This document shows, piece by piece, positions 22,862 through 34,026 of a stretch of 64,000 nucleotides of DNA (position 1 is the first letter of the stretch; every line of letters starts with the position of its first letter). Under the pieces are notes generated by a model. It worked only from the letters and a program-made list of their open reading frames with translations, searched no databases and was not told the DNA's origin. This stretch comes from Mesostigma viride. Its lineage: Eukaryota > Streptophyta > Mesostigmatophyceae > Mesostigmatales > Mesostigmataceae. The stretch lies in contig RPFO01000097.1 in the NCBI GenBank assembly GCA_009746045.1, positions 841,646 through 905,645 on the forward strand, in the 5' to 3' direction. The position numbers and the translations under genes are program-made.

Positions 22862-24399
22862 CGTCCTCCCCTGGTGGGCCAGCAGGCATCCTTGGCCCTT
22901 GCCACTTTTAACACCCGCACATTGCTAGATGACGACCATAGCTACCGGGTAGAGGAGCTAGTCGCATTCTGCATTGAGCATCGTGTATCTATATTGGGCG
23001 TCCAGGAACACCGCCGCACGGTGCCACTTGGCATGGTGAGCACTGCTCGCTTGGCGGGTGGCTGGCGGTTTTACTTCGCTGGCAGCGGTACGCCTGGCCA
23101 AGGTGGTGTTGGTCTTTTGTGTTCGCCGCTAGCAGTTGCTAGCCTCAGCACGCTTAAGTTTCTCACCCCACGCCTTATGGTAGCACATTTCACCTCTGTC
23201 GAGGGGCGGTCTAAACACCACCTCACGGTGGGGGTGGGCTATGCACCCCACAGTGGTCTAACTGATTCGGCCCGTGAGGAGTTCTTCGAATCCTTGCATG
23301 ACCTTGAGAGGGTCACCCCGGCCCGCCACTTTTTGGTTATGCTGCTCGACGCCAATGCCACGCTCCCCGTGGGCACTGCTGGCAGCCGCTTTGCGCCTGC
23401 TGACACTACTGCTAACGACAACACTCCCCTGTTTTCTGCCTTTTTGCGGGATAGCGGGATGGTTGCTGTCAACTGCCACTTCCAACGTCCCTCACAGGAC
23501 TTGGTCACTTTTCGTGGTCCTAACGGCCGTCAGGCCTGTTTGGACTACGTGGTGGTACGGCAGTCCAGGTGCACCTCGGTCCTGGACACCCGAGTGTTTG
23601 ACACGCCGACGGTGTGCTCTGACCACCGGTTGGTGCGCGCGACCCTTCGGCTCCGGTTCCACGTCCCCGCGCGCCGCGCCCCAGTGGTCCGCCCTGACTG
23701 GTCTGCTCTACGCCCGGTCAAGGGAGATCCTGAGGACTGGACGGACGCCGAGCACGAGCGGAACTGGTGCCGACGGAAGTACCTGTCGGCCCTGGACGCC
23801 CGGGCGGACGTCGACGAGCTGGACAATGGTGCCCCCAACGCAGCCATTTTTGCGGGCTTTGCGGCCCGTGCCCCGTTGCTGGCGGCCCGGCACCTGCCGG
23901 TCATGCCCCGCCGCCGCCCCGGCCCGCTCTACCGCCAGGACCCCAAGGTCTTGGCCGCCCGGCACCGCCTCAAGCGTAACCGGGACCCGCTGCAGAAACC
24001 ACTGCTCCAGGCCGCCCTTGTGGAGGCCTACGAGCACGCTCAGGACGCGGAGGCGGCCCAGTGCATCGCGGATGCCAAGGCCTGCCAGGCTCGCAACCAG
24101 GGCAAGGACATGTGGTACCACCTCGACCGGCTCGGCGGACGGCGGCAGCGCACCCCGGTGGAGCACACGGGGGACGGCACGGCGCCGGTAAGCCTTGACC
24201 GCTGGTTGGCCCACAATGTTTCCTTGACCGGTGGGGCTCGCGCCCCCCCCCCGCCGCTTCACCCCGAGACGGCCGCCCGCCTCGGGGTCGCCGGACCCCC
24301 GCCGCCGCCAGCGCCCCCCTCCTCGGCCGCGGACTACCAAGTCCCCGCCTTGCAGGAGGGCTGCCTTGCCACTGACGACGTCGTCCCCCCTTCACTTTG
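22862..24399 (+). pseudogene. LINE A ORF2: APE endonuclease and linker
   Basis: Endonuclease of the exonuclease-endonuclease-phosphatase fold, which nicks target DNA to prime reverse transcription. Visible motifs are ATFNTRTL (start), GVQEHRR (catalytic Glu, about 23000), LLDANATLPVG (catalytic Asp, 23343), CLDYVVV (23548) and SDHRLVRATL (23620, catalytic Asp-His). The linker is Pro/Arg-rich. The frame closes at 24399 because of one extra C in the CCCCCC run near 24385. The RT region continues in another frame. Confidence 0.8.
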
Positions 24400-25208
24400 A
24401 AGGAATTGGACGGCGCCCTTGCTCGCCTGCGGTACGATGCGGCGGTCGGTGCCGACCACCTTTCTGCTGAGCTGCTGAAGACCCCTGATCTGGCGGTTAG
24501 GGATCTTCTGCTGGCGTTCTGTCCAGGTTCCGTGTCCTGCTCTCTGACGAGCCTCCGCCTGCTGAGTGGCAGACGGCCATCCGCGTCATGCTGTACAAGA
24601 AGGGCTCTGCTGCTGACCCAGGTAACTACCGGGGTGTCTGCCTCCAGAGCGCCGCGCTGAAGGTCTTCATGCGCATGATGCTGCACAGGCTCCGCGCCGC
24701 GCTGGACCCACACCTGGGTGAGTCTCAGATGGGTTTCCGTCGTGGTCGTAACACTGTCATGGCTGTATTTGTCGCGCGCCGGTTGATGGAGGAGGTGCGT
24801 CGACTTCCCCCTGACAGTTTGCCGCTGGTCTTCATTTTTGTTGACTATATCAAGGCCTTTGACACGGTTCTCTGGGAGGCTCTTTGGGCCATCCTAGCTC
24901 TGGATCGGGTACCACCTGCGTTTATTGCTGCCATTCGCCGTCTGTATGAGGGTTCACAGGCAGTAGTGCGGACTGCGAAGGGCACCACTCCACCATTCCC
25001 CCTTCACCACGGGGTGTGGCAAGGTTGTGTCCTGTCCCCATACCTGTTCATTATTGTCGTGGATCACGTCATGCGCCGGGCACGTGCGCGCTTTACTGCT
25101 CTTAAGGGGTTCGAGCCAGGCTTGGACATCCTTAACGTGAAAGAGCACGGCGGGGTTCGACCTTGTTACCGCCTTGCCGACCTGATTTATGCGGATGATA
25201 CCACCCTC
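24397..25208 (+). pseudogene. LINE A ORF2: reverse transcriptase fingers/palm
   Basis: KELDGALARLRYDAAVGADH starts the RT. A second frame break near 24520 precedes YKKGSAADPGNYRGVCL. FVDYIKAFDTV (24837-24870) is motif A, GVWQGCVLSPYLF is motif B, and LIYADDTTL (25184-25208) holds the catalytic YADD. Coding is cut right after this by the ORF1-only insertion, whose target duplication ATACCACCCTC comprises the last codons. Confidence 0.85.
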
Positions 25209-25689
25209 GACCACCGCGGCCCCAGCGACTCCGGCAGCCCCAGCCTAGGGGAATACAGCAGCAGTAGTGTAGAATAGATAGACAGTGGCCTTGTACATGC
25301 CCGCCTACTACAGGCACTATACCAGCCTAGCCCAGCCTTTTTAGTCATGTACATGTGTGCCTATGATGAGCCACCCTCCAGATGATACCTAGCTTTATTT
25401 AAGTATGCCGTGCCCATGCAGGGGGTCACTCCCTGCTGAGAAGCCATGCCCTAGCTTTTGTATAGCTGTGCTGATCTTCCCCACCTATGACAGGCTCCCC
25501 TTAGCTGGGTGTTGCCTGAAACTCTGGGTGTTGCAGGTGCCCTAGTGCACCTAGAGCAAGTGTTGTTTACATTCCCACCCTTGCAGGAAGTAGCTTAGAA
25601 TGTATGATAGGCCATATGCCCCTTCTCTGGGCTATGTGCTACATATACTCCCAACGGAGTTATGTTACAATTCAATTCAATTCAATTCA
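25209..25689 (+). mobile_element. 5'-truncated ORF1-only element inserted in LINE A
   Basis: A 481 bp insertion flanked by ATACCACCCTC (25198-25208, 25690-25700). It contains the last codons of ORF1, a stop near 25276 and the full 3'UTR, with the terminal hairpin (ACTCCCAACGGAGT, 25648-25661) and a CAATT tail. This gives a clean definition of the family 3' end and proves that ORF1 is followed directly by the 3'UTR. Confidence 0.85.
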
Positions 25690-26543
25690 ATACCACCCTC
25701 ATCGAGCGCCCCGAGCACATTCAGACCTGGCTGGACTGCCTGGGCCTGGAGGCGCGGGCGGTGGGGCTGGAGATTAGTGTCAAAACTGAGGCGATGGTGA
25801 TAGGAGCATCCAGTAAACCACCGCTGCCGCGCCTGCTCGACGGGACGGAGGTCCCGTTCCGCGACCGCTTCAAGCTGTTGGGGAGCTGGCTTCCTGACAC
25901 CGCCGACGATGTGGACACCCGCATCGGCCTTGCCTGGGCCAAGCTCCGTTCGCTCACACCCTACTGGCGCTCGAAGGGCCTGAACGGGCACCGCAAGCGC
26001 ATGCTCTTCAAGGTCCTCGTCCTCACGGTGCTCACGTATGGCGCCGAGGCGTGGACCCTCCCCCCCAAACTGGCAGCTCGGCTCGACGGCACAGTTTACA
26101 GGATGCTCCGGCAGGTCCTTAATGTAGGTTTTTCCGAGCGTCCGTCATCAGAGTCTCTGTATCATGGCATGCCTCGTGTTTCGGACGAGATTAGACAGCG
26201 TAGGATAGCATTTGTAGGTCACCTTGCACGCACCAGCCAGGTCGACACCACCCTTGGTCTGGCCGGCCCCCAGCGGCTTGGACAGCCAGGGCGGCACATT
26301 CTGACCTGGCCTGGCCCCAAGGACATTCCCAAAAGGGTAGGGAAACCTGTCACCAACTACGTTCAGATGCTGCTGGACGACCTCGTGGTCCCAGCCCAGT
26401 TTGAGCACCGCATCCACTCTCTCTCCCGTCTTTGGACTGCCATGCAGGACAAGACGCGGTGGAAGAAGATTGTCAAGGCACACACGCCCGACCCTGTGGG
26501 CAAGCCACCTCCCCCCAAGCGGAGGAGGCGTTTTGATGAGTAG
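25690..26543 (+). pseudogene. LINE A ORF2: RT thumb and C-terminal domain
   Basis: Resumes right after YADDTTL with a LINE-type thumb region (RDRFKLLGSWLPDTADDVDTR, VLTYGAEAWTL) and the conserved tail RRIAFVGHLARTSQVD. The stop is at 26541. The same C-terminal region is found in the fragments at 34210-34833, 16850-17335 and 59300-59960. Confidence 0.85.
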
Positions 26544-26624
26544 TGCAGTTAGGATTTTCTAGATAGAGTTAGGATAGTTCGATCACGCGGCTTCCTCCAC
26601 CCCATCCATCATGAAATATGTGCT

Positions 26625-26672
26625 ACATGACCTCCCCACGGAGGCATGTTATAATTTAATTTAATTTAATTT
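26625..26672 (+). promoter_or_regulatory. LINE A 3' terminal hairpin and tail
   Basis: ACATGACCTCCCCACGGAGG then CATGT can fold with ACATG/CATGT and CCTCC/GGAGG arms. The same structure ends the ORF1-only elements. In LINEs such 3' structures are commonly where the RT recognises its template. Here that role is inferred. Confidence 0.5.
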
Positions 26673-26683
26673 TAATTGAGCTT

Positions 26684-27235
26684 AGCTTGCATGCAGGCCT
26701 TATATCAAGGAGACAACCAGATATATTATTATTATCAAGGAGACAACCAGCGCAGGCCAATAATCATATCAAGGAGACAAATGGGTGGTAGCAGGATTAG
26801 TTAGCATCTTTGACACAGGAGTGCAACTCGCGACTCACGCTAACTACTACTTGGAATAATGTATATCAATTCAGATCAGTAATTGAGCTTAGATGGCATG
26901 CAGGCCTTATATCAAGGAGACAACCAGATATATTATTCTTATCAAGGAGACAACCAGCGCAGGCCAGAAATCATATCAAGGAGACAACCAGCATCTAGTC
27001 TCTACACGTAAGGCAGCCATAATTGCAATGCACAAGGCTACACATTTCCATCACCATTCATATTCATCATCCTGAACGACTCAAACACGCGGACAAGATA
27101 ACGGCAGGCTCGAGCTACCATGGTCCGGATTCTCCCGATTTCTGGCCTGCGCTGGTTGTCTCCTTGACACTATGATGATTATCAAGGAGACAACCAGCGC
27201 AGGCCAGAAATCGGGCGTATGCTCACATGATACGG
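26684..27235. repeat. Cluster of ATCAAGGAGACAACCAG repeats and a 170 bp element
   Basis: ATCAAGGAGACAACC occurs at about 26705, 26733, 26922, 26939, 26977 and 27179, and inverted at 27153. Some copies continue as CAGCGCAGGCC. The segment 26995-27167 is repeated at 57795-57965. At 27131-27214 two inverted copies face each other with 14 bp between them. Probably terminal repeats of a small inverted-repeat (MITE-like) element and its solo ends. Confidence 0.55.
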
Positions 27236-28500
27236 CATTGGAATATCCCATGTCTCCATCACTTGCACTTTGTGCGCACCGAGCCACCCATGCAGTCGCC
27301 CACCCATGCAGCCACCTGGCCACCCACCCACACAACTACTCACACACTCACGTGCCCGTACACCTAAACACCCACCCGTCCACCCACCCAGTGACCCACC
27401 CACCCAGCCAGCTGCGCCCGTGCTAACCCACCTTTTATAACCACGCGTGCACCTAGGCACCCAACCACCTACCAACCCACTTGGACATCCACCCACCCAC
27501 CAAGGCACCTGCGCAACCCACGTACCAATCAGGTAATGAGGAGGCATTCACCCATCCGATGCGCCAACCACCCAATCACCCAGCCACCTAAACACCCAGC
27601 CAGCTGGCCCCATATGCACCCATGCGGCCGCCCACCCTTGACCCACCCACGCACCTACAAGTACCCACTCAACCACTCACTCCCCCCACACCCTTATACC
27701 CACTGACCCACCCACACATGCATTTTCTCAGCCAGCCAGCCACCTACCTCACCCCCAACGTGCACAGCCCTTCACCTGCGATAGGTGAGACGGTCCCAAC
27801 CATAAACCCATCCACGCATCCATATCTGTGCGCGCACCTGTCCATCTACCCGTCCCTTCGCCCACCCACCCATACAGTCATCTACACATCCACCAGCCAC
27901 CAACCACCAATGGCCTACCCACCAACCCACCCACCCACACGCATCCCTAACCAACCAACCACCAACCCACCACCCTCAATACCGTGCCATTGTTTCACTC
28001 ACGAATCCAACAACCCACCCACTTCGCAGTCCCCAAAGCCTATCAATCACCCAGCCACCTGGACATCTACCTATGACCGACCACCCTTGTACTCATCCAC
28101 CCACCATGACCAGCCAGCCAGCCAGCCACCCTCTCCAGCTGCCTGTGCTCCCAGCTACTCGGCCAGCCATTTACCAAGGCATCCACCTTTCAGCCAGCCA
28201 CCTGCCATTGAACCCACCTACGCCTAGGCATCCCTTGAAGCATCTATAGCCTAAGCCTCCCACACAAGACTTCCTGGGCAACCAACCAACCAACCAGTCA
28301 CCCAGCAACACAACCACCTAACCACCTAAACACTCGACAACCCAATTACCGAACCACCTAACTACCCAACACCCAAACCAGCCAGGCATGAGCCCGCCCT
28401 TTTGCCCTCGCATGCCCGCACCATCGCAACCCCCCATAAACGCCCCGCTCACCTAGCCAGCCACACGCCCAGCCAGCCACCTGCTCAACTCACGCATGAA
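27236..28500 (+). repeat. Degenerate CCACCCA-type low-complexity tract
   Basis: About 1.25 kb of C/A-rich DNA dominated by CCACC, CACCCA and CAGCCA words with no fixed period. Open frames across it (for example 27622-28227) are Pro/Thr/His-rich artefacts. Confidence 0.85.
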
Positions 28501-29811
28501 GGCAATATCAGCCATGCATGGCCTCACCTTGCATCACTTGCATTGCCTGGCTAATTTGCATGAGGCAGCTTCCATCTCGTGGTAAGCAATTGCAAAGGCA
28601 TTTTCTTCATAGTAATGAATGAGAAACAACGTCGCAAACGCTCTCCTTGCCCTCTTTGAAGCAGTATATAAATCAGAAAGACAAGGGAAAATATCTGGAC
28701 AAGGTGGCAATAACCACTGCATAATGCCCTTGAGAAAGTCTTATTAATCCAGCTCTCTACCCTTTGAGAAGCTGCCTTGCCCCTTAGCAACGATTCTGGG
28801 ACCTCTAGCTCGCTCACCTCGCTTAATCTGCGCTTCTTCATGGCTGCCGGGAGATGCGAAGCGTGAGCCCAGCGGGTCGTGGCGAGGTCGTCTGCCCAAC
28901 CCATCACATCTCGAAACCGCATTGACGGCTAATAAAAAATGATGAACCCCTTTGCCTTTTGTATCTAGCGTCAAAGGAACAATAAACTCGCTTGGAAAAC
29001 ACTGTCGCAAAGAGCTTTCTACAGGCATTATAAGCAATTTTCGCAGCTTTTACCGCACTTACTGCACATCCGGAAGACCATTAGCGACCTTTGCGCGGAA
29101 TCTTGGGCACGCCATATGTCCTGCTGGCTTATTGCCGCAGGCTGGGCAGTACAGGAAGGTCGGGCATAGCCTAAAGAGCTAATTATCTGACGACAAAGAC
29201 ATGTATTGTACGAAGCAAGAAACAGACGGATTTCGCGCCCCATATTTATTCAGGCGAATGCCGGAGAAAAAAAAGCGAAACTCAGAAAACGAAAACACTA
29301 ACGTTTTCGGGGATATTGTAACGCATAATCTGAGCTATCGAGCCGGGATTTTAATCTCCTCTCGTAACCAGGACTTTTAGACACGTACCACCGAGAAATC
29401 TGGTTTTCGCGAAAAAAAATGGTGCGCTGCAAAAAAACAATTTGTCCCGTTCAATTCCCTCGTCGCAATCACAGCTCATATCATTCCAAAATTATTCCAT
29501 GGATTAACCGTGATGTAAGCTTCGTTTTGACACCTCGAGCGGCTGCAGTGACGCAAGTTTCAAAACGCTAGCTGATACTCGACCGCCATGGGTGTTTTCG
29601 TCGTTTTCGTCTCTGGGGTCGCGGGAAAAATCGAGATGACGACCTCCGAGTCTCAGTCACTGTAATGCCCAGCTCGTAACCGGCAGTGACCGTCGCGTGT
29701 CCGCCCCTGTAACCCCCGGTCTGTCAGTCAGTGACCCCCGGTCGCGTTTCCGTTTCTATACGTCGGTTGACCGTTTTTTACCGTTTTGCCCCCCGTTTTC
29801 TTCCGAGGCAT
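28501..29811. other. No gene recognised
   Basis: Short open frames only. A small palindrome, CGAAAACACTAACGTTTTCGG, lies near 29299. A segment ending 29932-29976 matches 20774-20818 in inverted orientation (see findings). Confidence 0.4.
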
Positions 29812-30492
29812 TTAAGTCCAGATCTGAAGTAGGGTGGATCTCGCAGTGCCTGGTGCGTCGATTGAAAAAACGGCCGAAATCAGACGAACAAAGTTAACAT
29901 AGGTTGATGGAACCGGTATTTTCCGGGGGGGCTCAAACACAGCCATTTTCGATGAGTGTGGTGGGGTATTGCTATGGAGGGTGCGGACGATGGCTTCGGT
30001 CGCGACGGTTCGAGGGGGGGGGCAGATCTCGGCGTCGGATTGCCCGAGGAGGGAGCAGAGGGCGAAGCGCTGGAGCCGGGGGCGTTTCATGCGCGGAATG
30101 AGATCAAGATCATCGGTGGTGCCAGGAAGGCCGTTGGGCCAGCGGCCGCGGTTGTGGGAGATGAGGTGCAAGCACAGGGCTACAAGCGAGGCGTGCGTGC
30201 CGAAAAACACGTCTTCCATAAAGGCTCCCGGGGTTAGAGTCCAGAAGCCAGGTGCGTTGATGTCAAAGGCGATCTCGTCCCAATGCGGCTCGGCAGGGCG
30301 ACTGCGCTTAGGTTCAGGCGATGCAGATGGCGAGGCAAGCCCGGGTTGGGGCTGGGCAACCACCAGTGCGCGACTGGTGTCACCGCTACCTTCCGGACCT
30401 GAGGGCAAAGCTGCAGCCGGAGCTGCAGACGTATTTTCATTGCTTAACGCAGTCGCCAGGCTGCGTTGCGTAGAGGAGCTTTTGCTCGTCAT
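29812..30492 (-). CDS. Second gag-like ORF of a DIRS-like element
   Basis: Starts at ATG 30492 (MTSKSSSTQRS). The first 80 residues are Ser/Pro/Ala-rich and end in a basic KRSRP, then comes a folded-looking stretch (WDEIAFDINAPGFWTLTPGAFMEDVFF, then HASLVALCLHLISHNRGRWP). From about 29976 the frame reads through the unrelated 45 bp word shared with 20774, so the true C-terminus is lost. It is assigned by its 5' leader, which matches that of the gag-only element (CGGTTACAGCTG, AACGCAGTAT). No domain recognised. Confidence 0.4.
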   Translation of the reverse strand: MTSKSSSTQRSLATALSNENTSAAPAAALPSGPEGSGDTSRALVVAQPQPGLASPSASPEPKRSRPAEPHWDEIAFDINAPGFWTLTPGAFMEDVFFGTHASLVALCLHLISHNRGRWPNGLPGTTDDLDLIPRMKRPRLQRFALCSLLGQSDAEICPPPRTVATEAIVRTLHSNTPPHSSKMAVFEPPRKIPVPSTYVNFVRLISAVFSIDAPGTARSTLLQIWT

Positions 30493-30655
30493 TATAGCAG
30501 TTCGCGTAACAGCTGCAGGCTGGTCACAATACTGCGTTACAGCTGTAACCGTTAATAGTAGCAGATGCGCCTAGAAAAGATGCATCGGTTGCAAGTGATC
30601 TGACGGAATTTGGGGCTCAGACACAAAAGTTCTGAGCTCCGCCGTCAGCCATGGC
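30493..30655 (-). repeat. 5' leader shared with the gag-only DIRS-like element
   Basis: Matches 12900-13083 in order: CGGTTACAGCTG, AACGCAGTAT, GCGCATC-type words, TCTGA, GGGGCTCAGAC, and CTCCGCCGTCAGCCAT at the outer edge. The outer edge probably marks the 5' terminus of both elements. Confidence 0.5.
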
Positions 30656-30695
30656 TACCTCGTGGCTCGTGGCTAGTGGGAGGAGGGGGCATTAA

Positions 30696-33600
30696 CCCTA
30701 AAATGGTATCCAACTCACTGTTATAAATATCAGTCAGTTAACAACTTGGCATCATAATGCCCACAAACCAACCTAATAACAATCCATATTGGGACCAAAG
30801 CACACACATATATGGACCTCCTTGGGGGTCACGTCATTGGTCATATTGCAATGTCCTATGGGTGCTAAATATAGCACCCCCTAGCAGGGGGTGCCCAGGG
30901 TGCAAAAAGTTACACACATATAATGCTTTATTGGATGTCAAATCTTATTTGCTGGTCCTGGATTCAACAAGGCAGTGAGAAAAGAAGCTAGTAAGGGCTC
31001 CTGAACACTGACATCATGGGTTGTCCCAGGGACCCAGCTGCGGCACTAAAAATAACTGCCCGCTATAAATAGCGGACAGTTTGGCTGGTGACATTTGCTA
31101 GCATTCCAAGGCAGCTGCCTCACTCCTTGTCATCATAAAACATCAACCATGGTCAAACATGGGTGGTCTCATCTATTCCAGCCTATAAACAACTGGGTAG
31201 GCTATAAAACATTCAAAAACCATCCCGGCATGGTCGTACACGGGCACGCCCCGGGCGCGGTTGGGCCAAGGCCACGTCAACAATAATTCTTGCATTCTCA
31301 AGGGGTGGCACGCGCTGCCCCAGCCTCTTGATGGTGGCAGGCCTTGCTTTGCCCGGCCCCGGCCTGCTCGCGGCTGCCGCAGCACGGGTGACCTTGACGT
31401 TGCGCCCAGCCCACTCCTTGCCATTGGGGCCGCGCGCCGTAAGTGGCAGCAAGGCGCGCTGCCGGATGGGACCCACGTCGATGCCCTCCAGCTCGAGCTT
31501 GGGCGTGTGCCACAGGTGGAAGCAGTCGTACGCGCCCCCGCTGCACAGGGCCGCGTCGCACTCCCTGCACCAGAACACCGTGGTCTTCACCCTGTTCGAG
31601 GCGCTGCACACCGTGCACTGTGCCTGAGAGCGGCCGAAGGGGATGAACTCCACCACGTGCGTGCCGCTCCAGCGGCCCTCCCGGCCAACCACCGGCAGCA
31701 CTGCCATGTTCCCGATGGGCAGCTGGGCGCCGTGCCTTTTGTTGTGGATGAGCGAGTCCGCCAGCTTGCTGAGAAAGCCGGCGTGGGTCAGCACAGTCTG
31801 CTTCTCGTGCTCCGCAATCATCATGTGCAGGAGGTACGCGTTGGTGACTGCGCATGCCACGTGCCCGATGAACAGCCGGTGCCACCAGATCTTGGTGATG
31901 AACGCCTTGCACATATGTTGTACTCGGCGCACAGCTGGTCGTTCTTGTCGGTGGCGTGCATGCAGTCCCAGTACTCGGTGATGCTGCTGGGCGCTGTCAC
32001 CGACACGCGCGTAGACGTGCGACCGCCATGGCGGCTGACCTTGACCTCGGTCAGGCCCAGCCCCTTGGACAGGGTCCACATGCACCGGTTTCTTGTCCTG
32101 CCAGCATGCCAGGACGAGGCCCTCCTGGTTGACGCCCCATGCGTAGTCGCCCTTCTTCACTGCCTTCCCCTTGGGCATGAGCGCTTTCACCTTGCAGAAC
32201 GGGAGGTCCTTCCGGTTCGTCATGATGGTGCCCACCACACGGTGCCCCATGGCCGCACACGCCTCCACCGCAGCACGGGAGGTATACCAGCGATCCATGG
32301 CGAACTTGGTCGCGGGTGGGGCCACTTGCTCGTCATCCGCTTGACCACCTCGAGCGTGTGGTTGACCTGGGGCAGCTTGTCATAGGTCTCGATGTGATAC
32401 TGGTAGCTGATTGGCCAGTCGTTGTCACCGAACTGCTTCATGTGAAAGCTTTCAGGGTTGTTGGGGTTGAAGCACGTGATCGGAGACAGCCGGTGGCGGG
32501 TGGGGATGGAGCGCTCATCCAGCGCAGCCCGCTGCCCTGGCGTGACGTACTTCTTGTACGTCTCGTTCAGGTGGCGCTCCAGCCAGTCGCACTGCCACAG
32601 CCGGTCGGCTCGCGCGTCTCCTTGTCGGTGGGGCGGTCAGTCGTTGGGGACAGATGGAGGAAGCGAGAAATCTGCTGAAAGCGTACATGAGACATGATTT
32701 TCTGCAGCATGGGTGGCTCATCCCCCCCGATCTTGGCAGAAGAGAAGAAGTAGTCCTCACGGTTGGGCAGCTTGAGCAGCGACATGGTGAAGATGATGCC
32801 GATGAATTCACCCAGCTCGTGCAGGGTCAGTGACTTCCATTCCCTCGACTCCCCCTTGCCAGCCTCCTTAAGCTCAGCATAGAGGTTAGTCTGCTGCACG
32901 ATGCGCTCCAGGACATCCCGCTGCGTGAAGAACAGCTTGAACAGCTGCTCGGGGTCGTTGTCATCGAGATGGATGTCGCTGAGGTTCCGGGGCCGCGCTT
33001 TGCCCTGAAACGGCGCAGGCGGTGTAAGAATGGGAAGAGCAGCGAGGTCGGGCTTGCCGAAACCGAAAGTCCACCTGTCGCCATCCATCGTGCCCTGCCC
33101 AGGCGTGTTGTCCTCCTCGCCATCGCTGTCAGATGACAGCTCCGGAATGTCAAGCTCCTCTTCCTCCTCGTTCTCGGCTTCCGAATCGTTATGGACAAGC
33201 GCCGGAACAGATCTGGGTGCTTTCCTGGCCGGCTGGCGGGGCGCATCCTTCCTTACCTTCCCTTTGACCTTGGGCTTGCGCTTCTTGACCGGCGAGTACG
33301 AGATATCCTCGCTATCCCCCTCCTCCGCGCTGGGGGCTGCAGATGGCTCATCGTCATCGTCAACAGGTGCCTGGACGTCGTCGGCGTCTTTCTCACTGCC
33401 GTCATCAGAATTGTCGCCCTGCAAGTCGTCAACCTCTCTCTCAACATCCACAGGGTCTGTACTAACCATAAATTCAAAGATCTGCGCCTTCGTCATGTCA
33501 TATTTATGTGTATCGTCTTGGAAAAGGCACTTCGCCATCGTCCCGCATCGCTTCACTGTCACTACTTCCCCTGAAATCAATGTCACATTTTCGTGATCTT

Positions 33601-34022
33601 TGCCAAATTCCTTGATAGCCCATTCTAGCCCGAATATTTCAGGAGGCACTGACACCTTAATTCCCCTGCGCAACCGAAAATCTGCCATGCTGCTGCTACC
33701 TACGGCAGCCATAGTTTGCCGCCGGAATCGTCGTCTTCGTCCTCATTGCACGTTTTTGTCAATTTTCGGTTCGCGCCAAAAGTGCGTGCACCAGGGTACC
33801 CCCTGTACTGTAACCGTCAATTAGTGACTCCCTGTGTACTTGTCCAAATATACTGTCAAGTAAAGTTACGGGACGCAGTACACATCTAGCTGAAGACGCC
33901 TGGCTGAAAATATCATGGAAATACCCACTGGCATTCGCGTTATGCTCCCAACCAACTGACTGATATTTGTAGCGGACAGTTGGTAGTGCCCGCTATAAAT
34001 ATCAGTCAGTGCCATTTAAGGG
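30696..34022 (-). mobile_element. piggyBac element with TTAA target duplication
   Basis: TTAA at 30692-30695 and 34023-34026. The ends are CCCTAAAATGG (left) and, inverted, CCCTTAAATGG (right). Subterminal words TATAAATATCAGTCAGT (30723 and, inverted, near 33994) and a CCCGCTATAAATAGCGG palindrome (31058) add to the piggyBac-like architecture. 3327 bp, with a single transposase gene on the minus strand. Confidence 0.9.
31213..33712 (-). pseudogene. piggyBac transposase (intact domains, several frameshifts)
   Basis: Cut-and-paste DDD transposase. The N-terminus (MAAVGSSSMADFRLRRG) is followed by a long acidic Ser/Asp/Glu region with a basic stretch (KKRKPKVKGKVRKD, a likely nuclear signal). 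The piggyBac fold starts near 32960 (PEQLFKLFFTQRDVLERIV). The first catalytic Asp lies in ALDERSIPTRHRLSP (about 32520), the second in FAMDRWYTS (about 32295), and the third in YWDCMHATDKNDQ (about 31955). The C-terminal Cys/His finger is complete: CTVCSASNR, then FWCRECDAALC and CFHLWH (31620-31510). The frame changes near 32590, 32330, 32080 and 31920, so this copy would not make a full protein unless some of these are short introns. The stop is at 31213. Confidence 0.85.
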
Positions 34023-34026
34023 TTAA

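Larger units (their letters stand above)
22862..26672 (+). mobile_element. LINE A: EN-RT non-LTR retrotransposon, 11 bp target duplication
   Basis: TAATTGAGCTT flanks it at 22851-22861 and 26673-26683. It has an APE endonuclease, RT, the C-terminal region, a short 3'UTR, a terminal hairpin (26625-26648) and an ATTTA-type tail. The 5' end begins immediately at the endonuclease domain with no ORF1 and no start codon region, so it is either 5'-truncated there or naturally lacks ORF1. It is interrupted at 25209-25689 by an ORF1-only element. Confidence 0.85.

Noticed and set aside
28534-29243. Short ORFs on the minus strand as genes
   Set aside because: No motif, no splice context, low-quality open frames in probable repeat-derived DNA.
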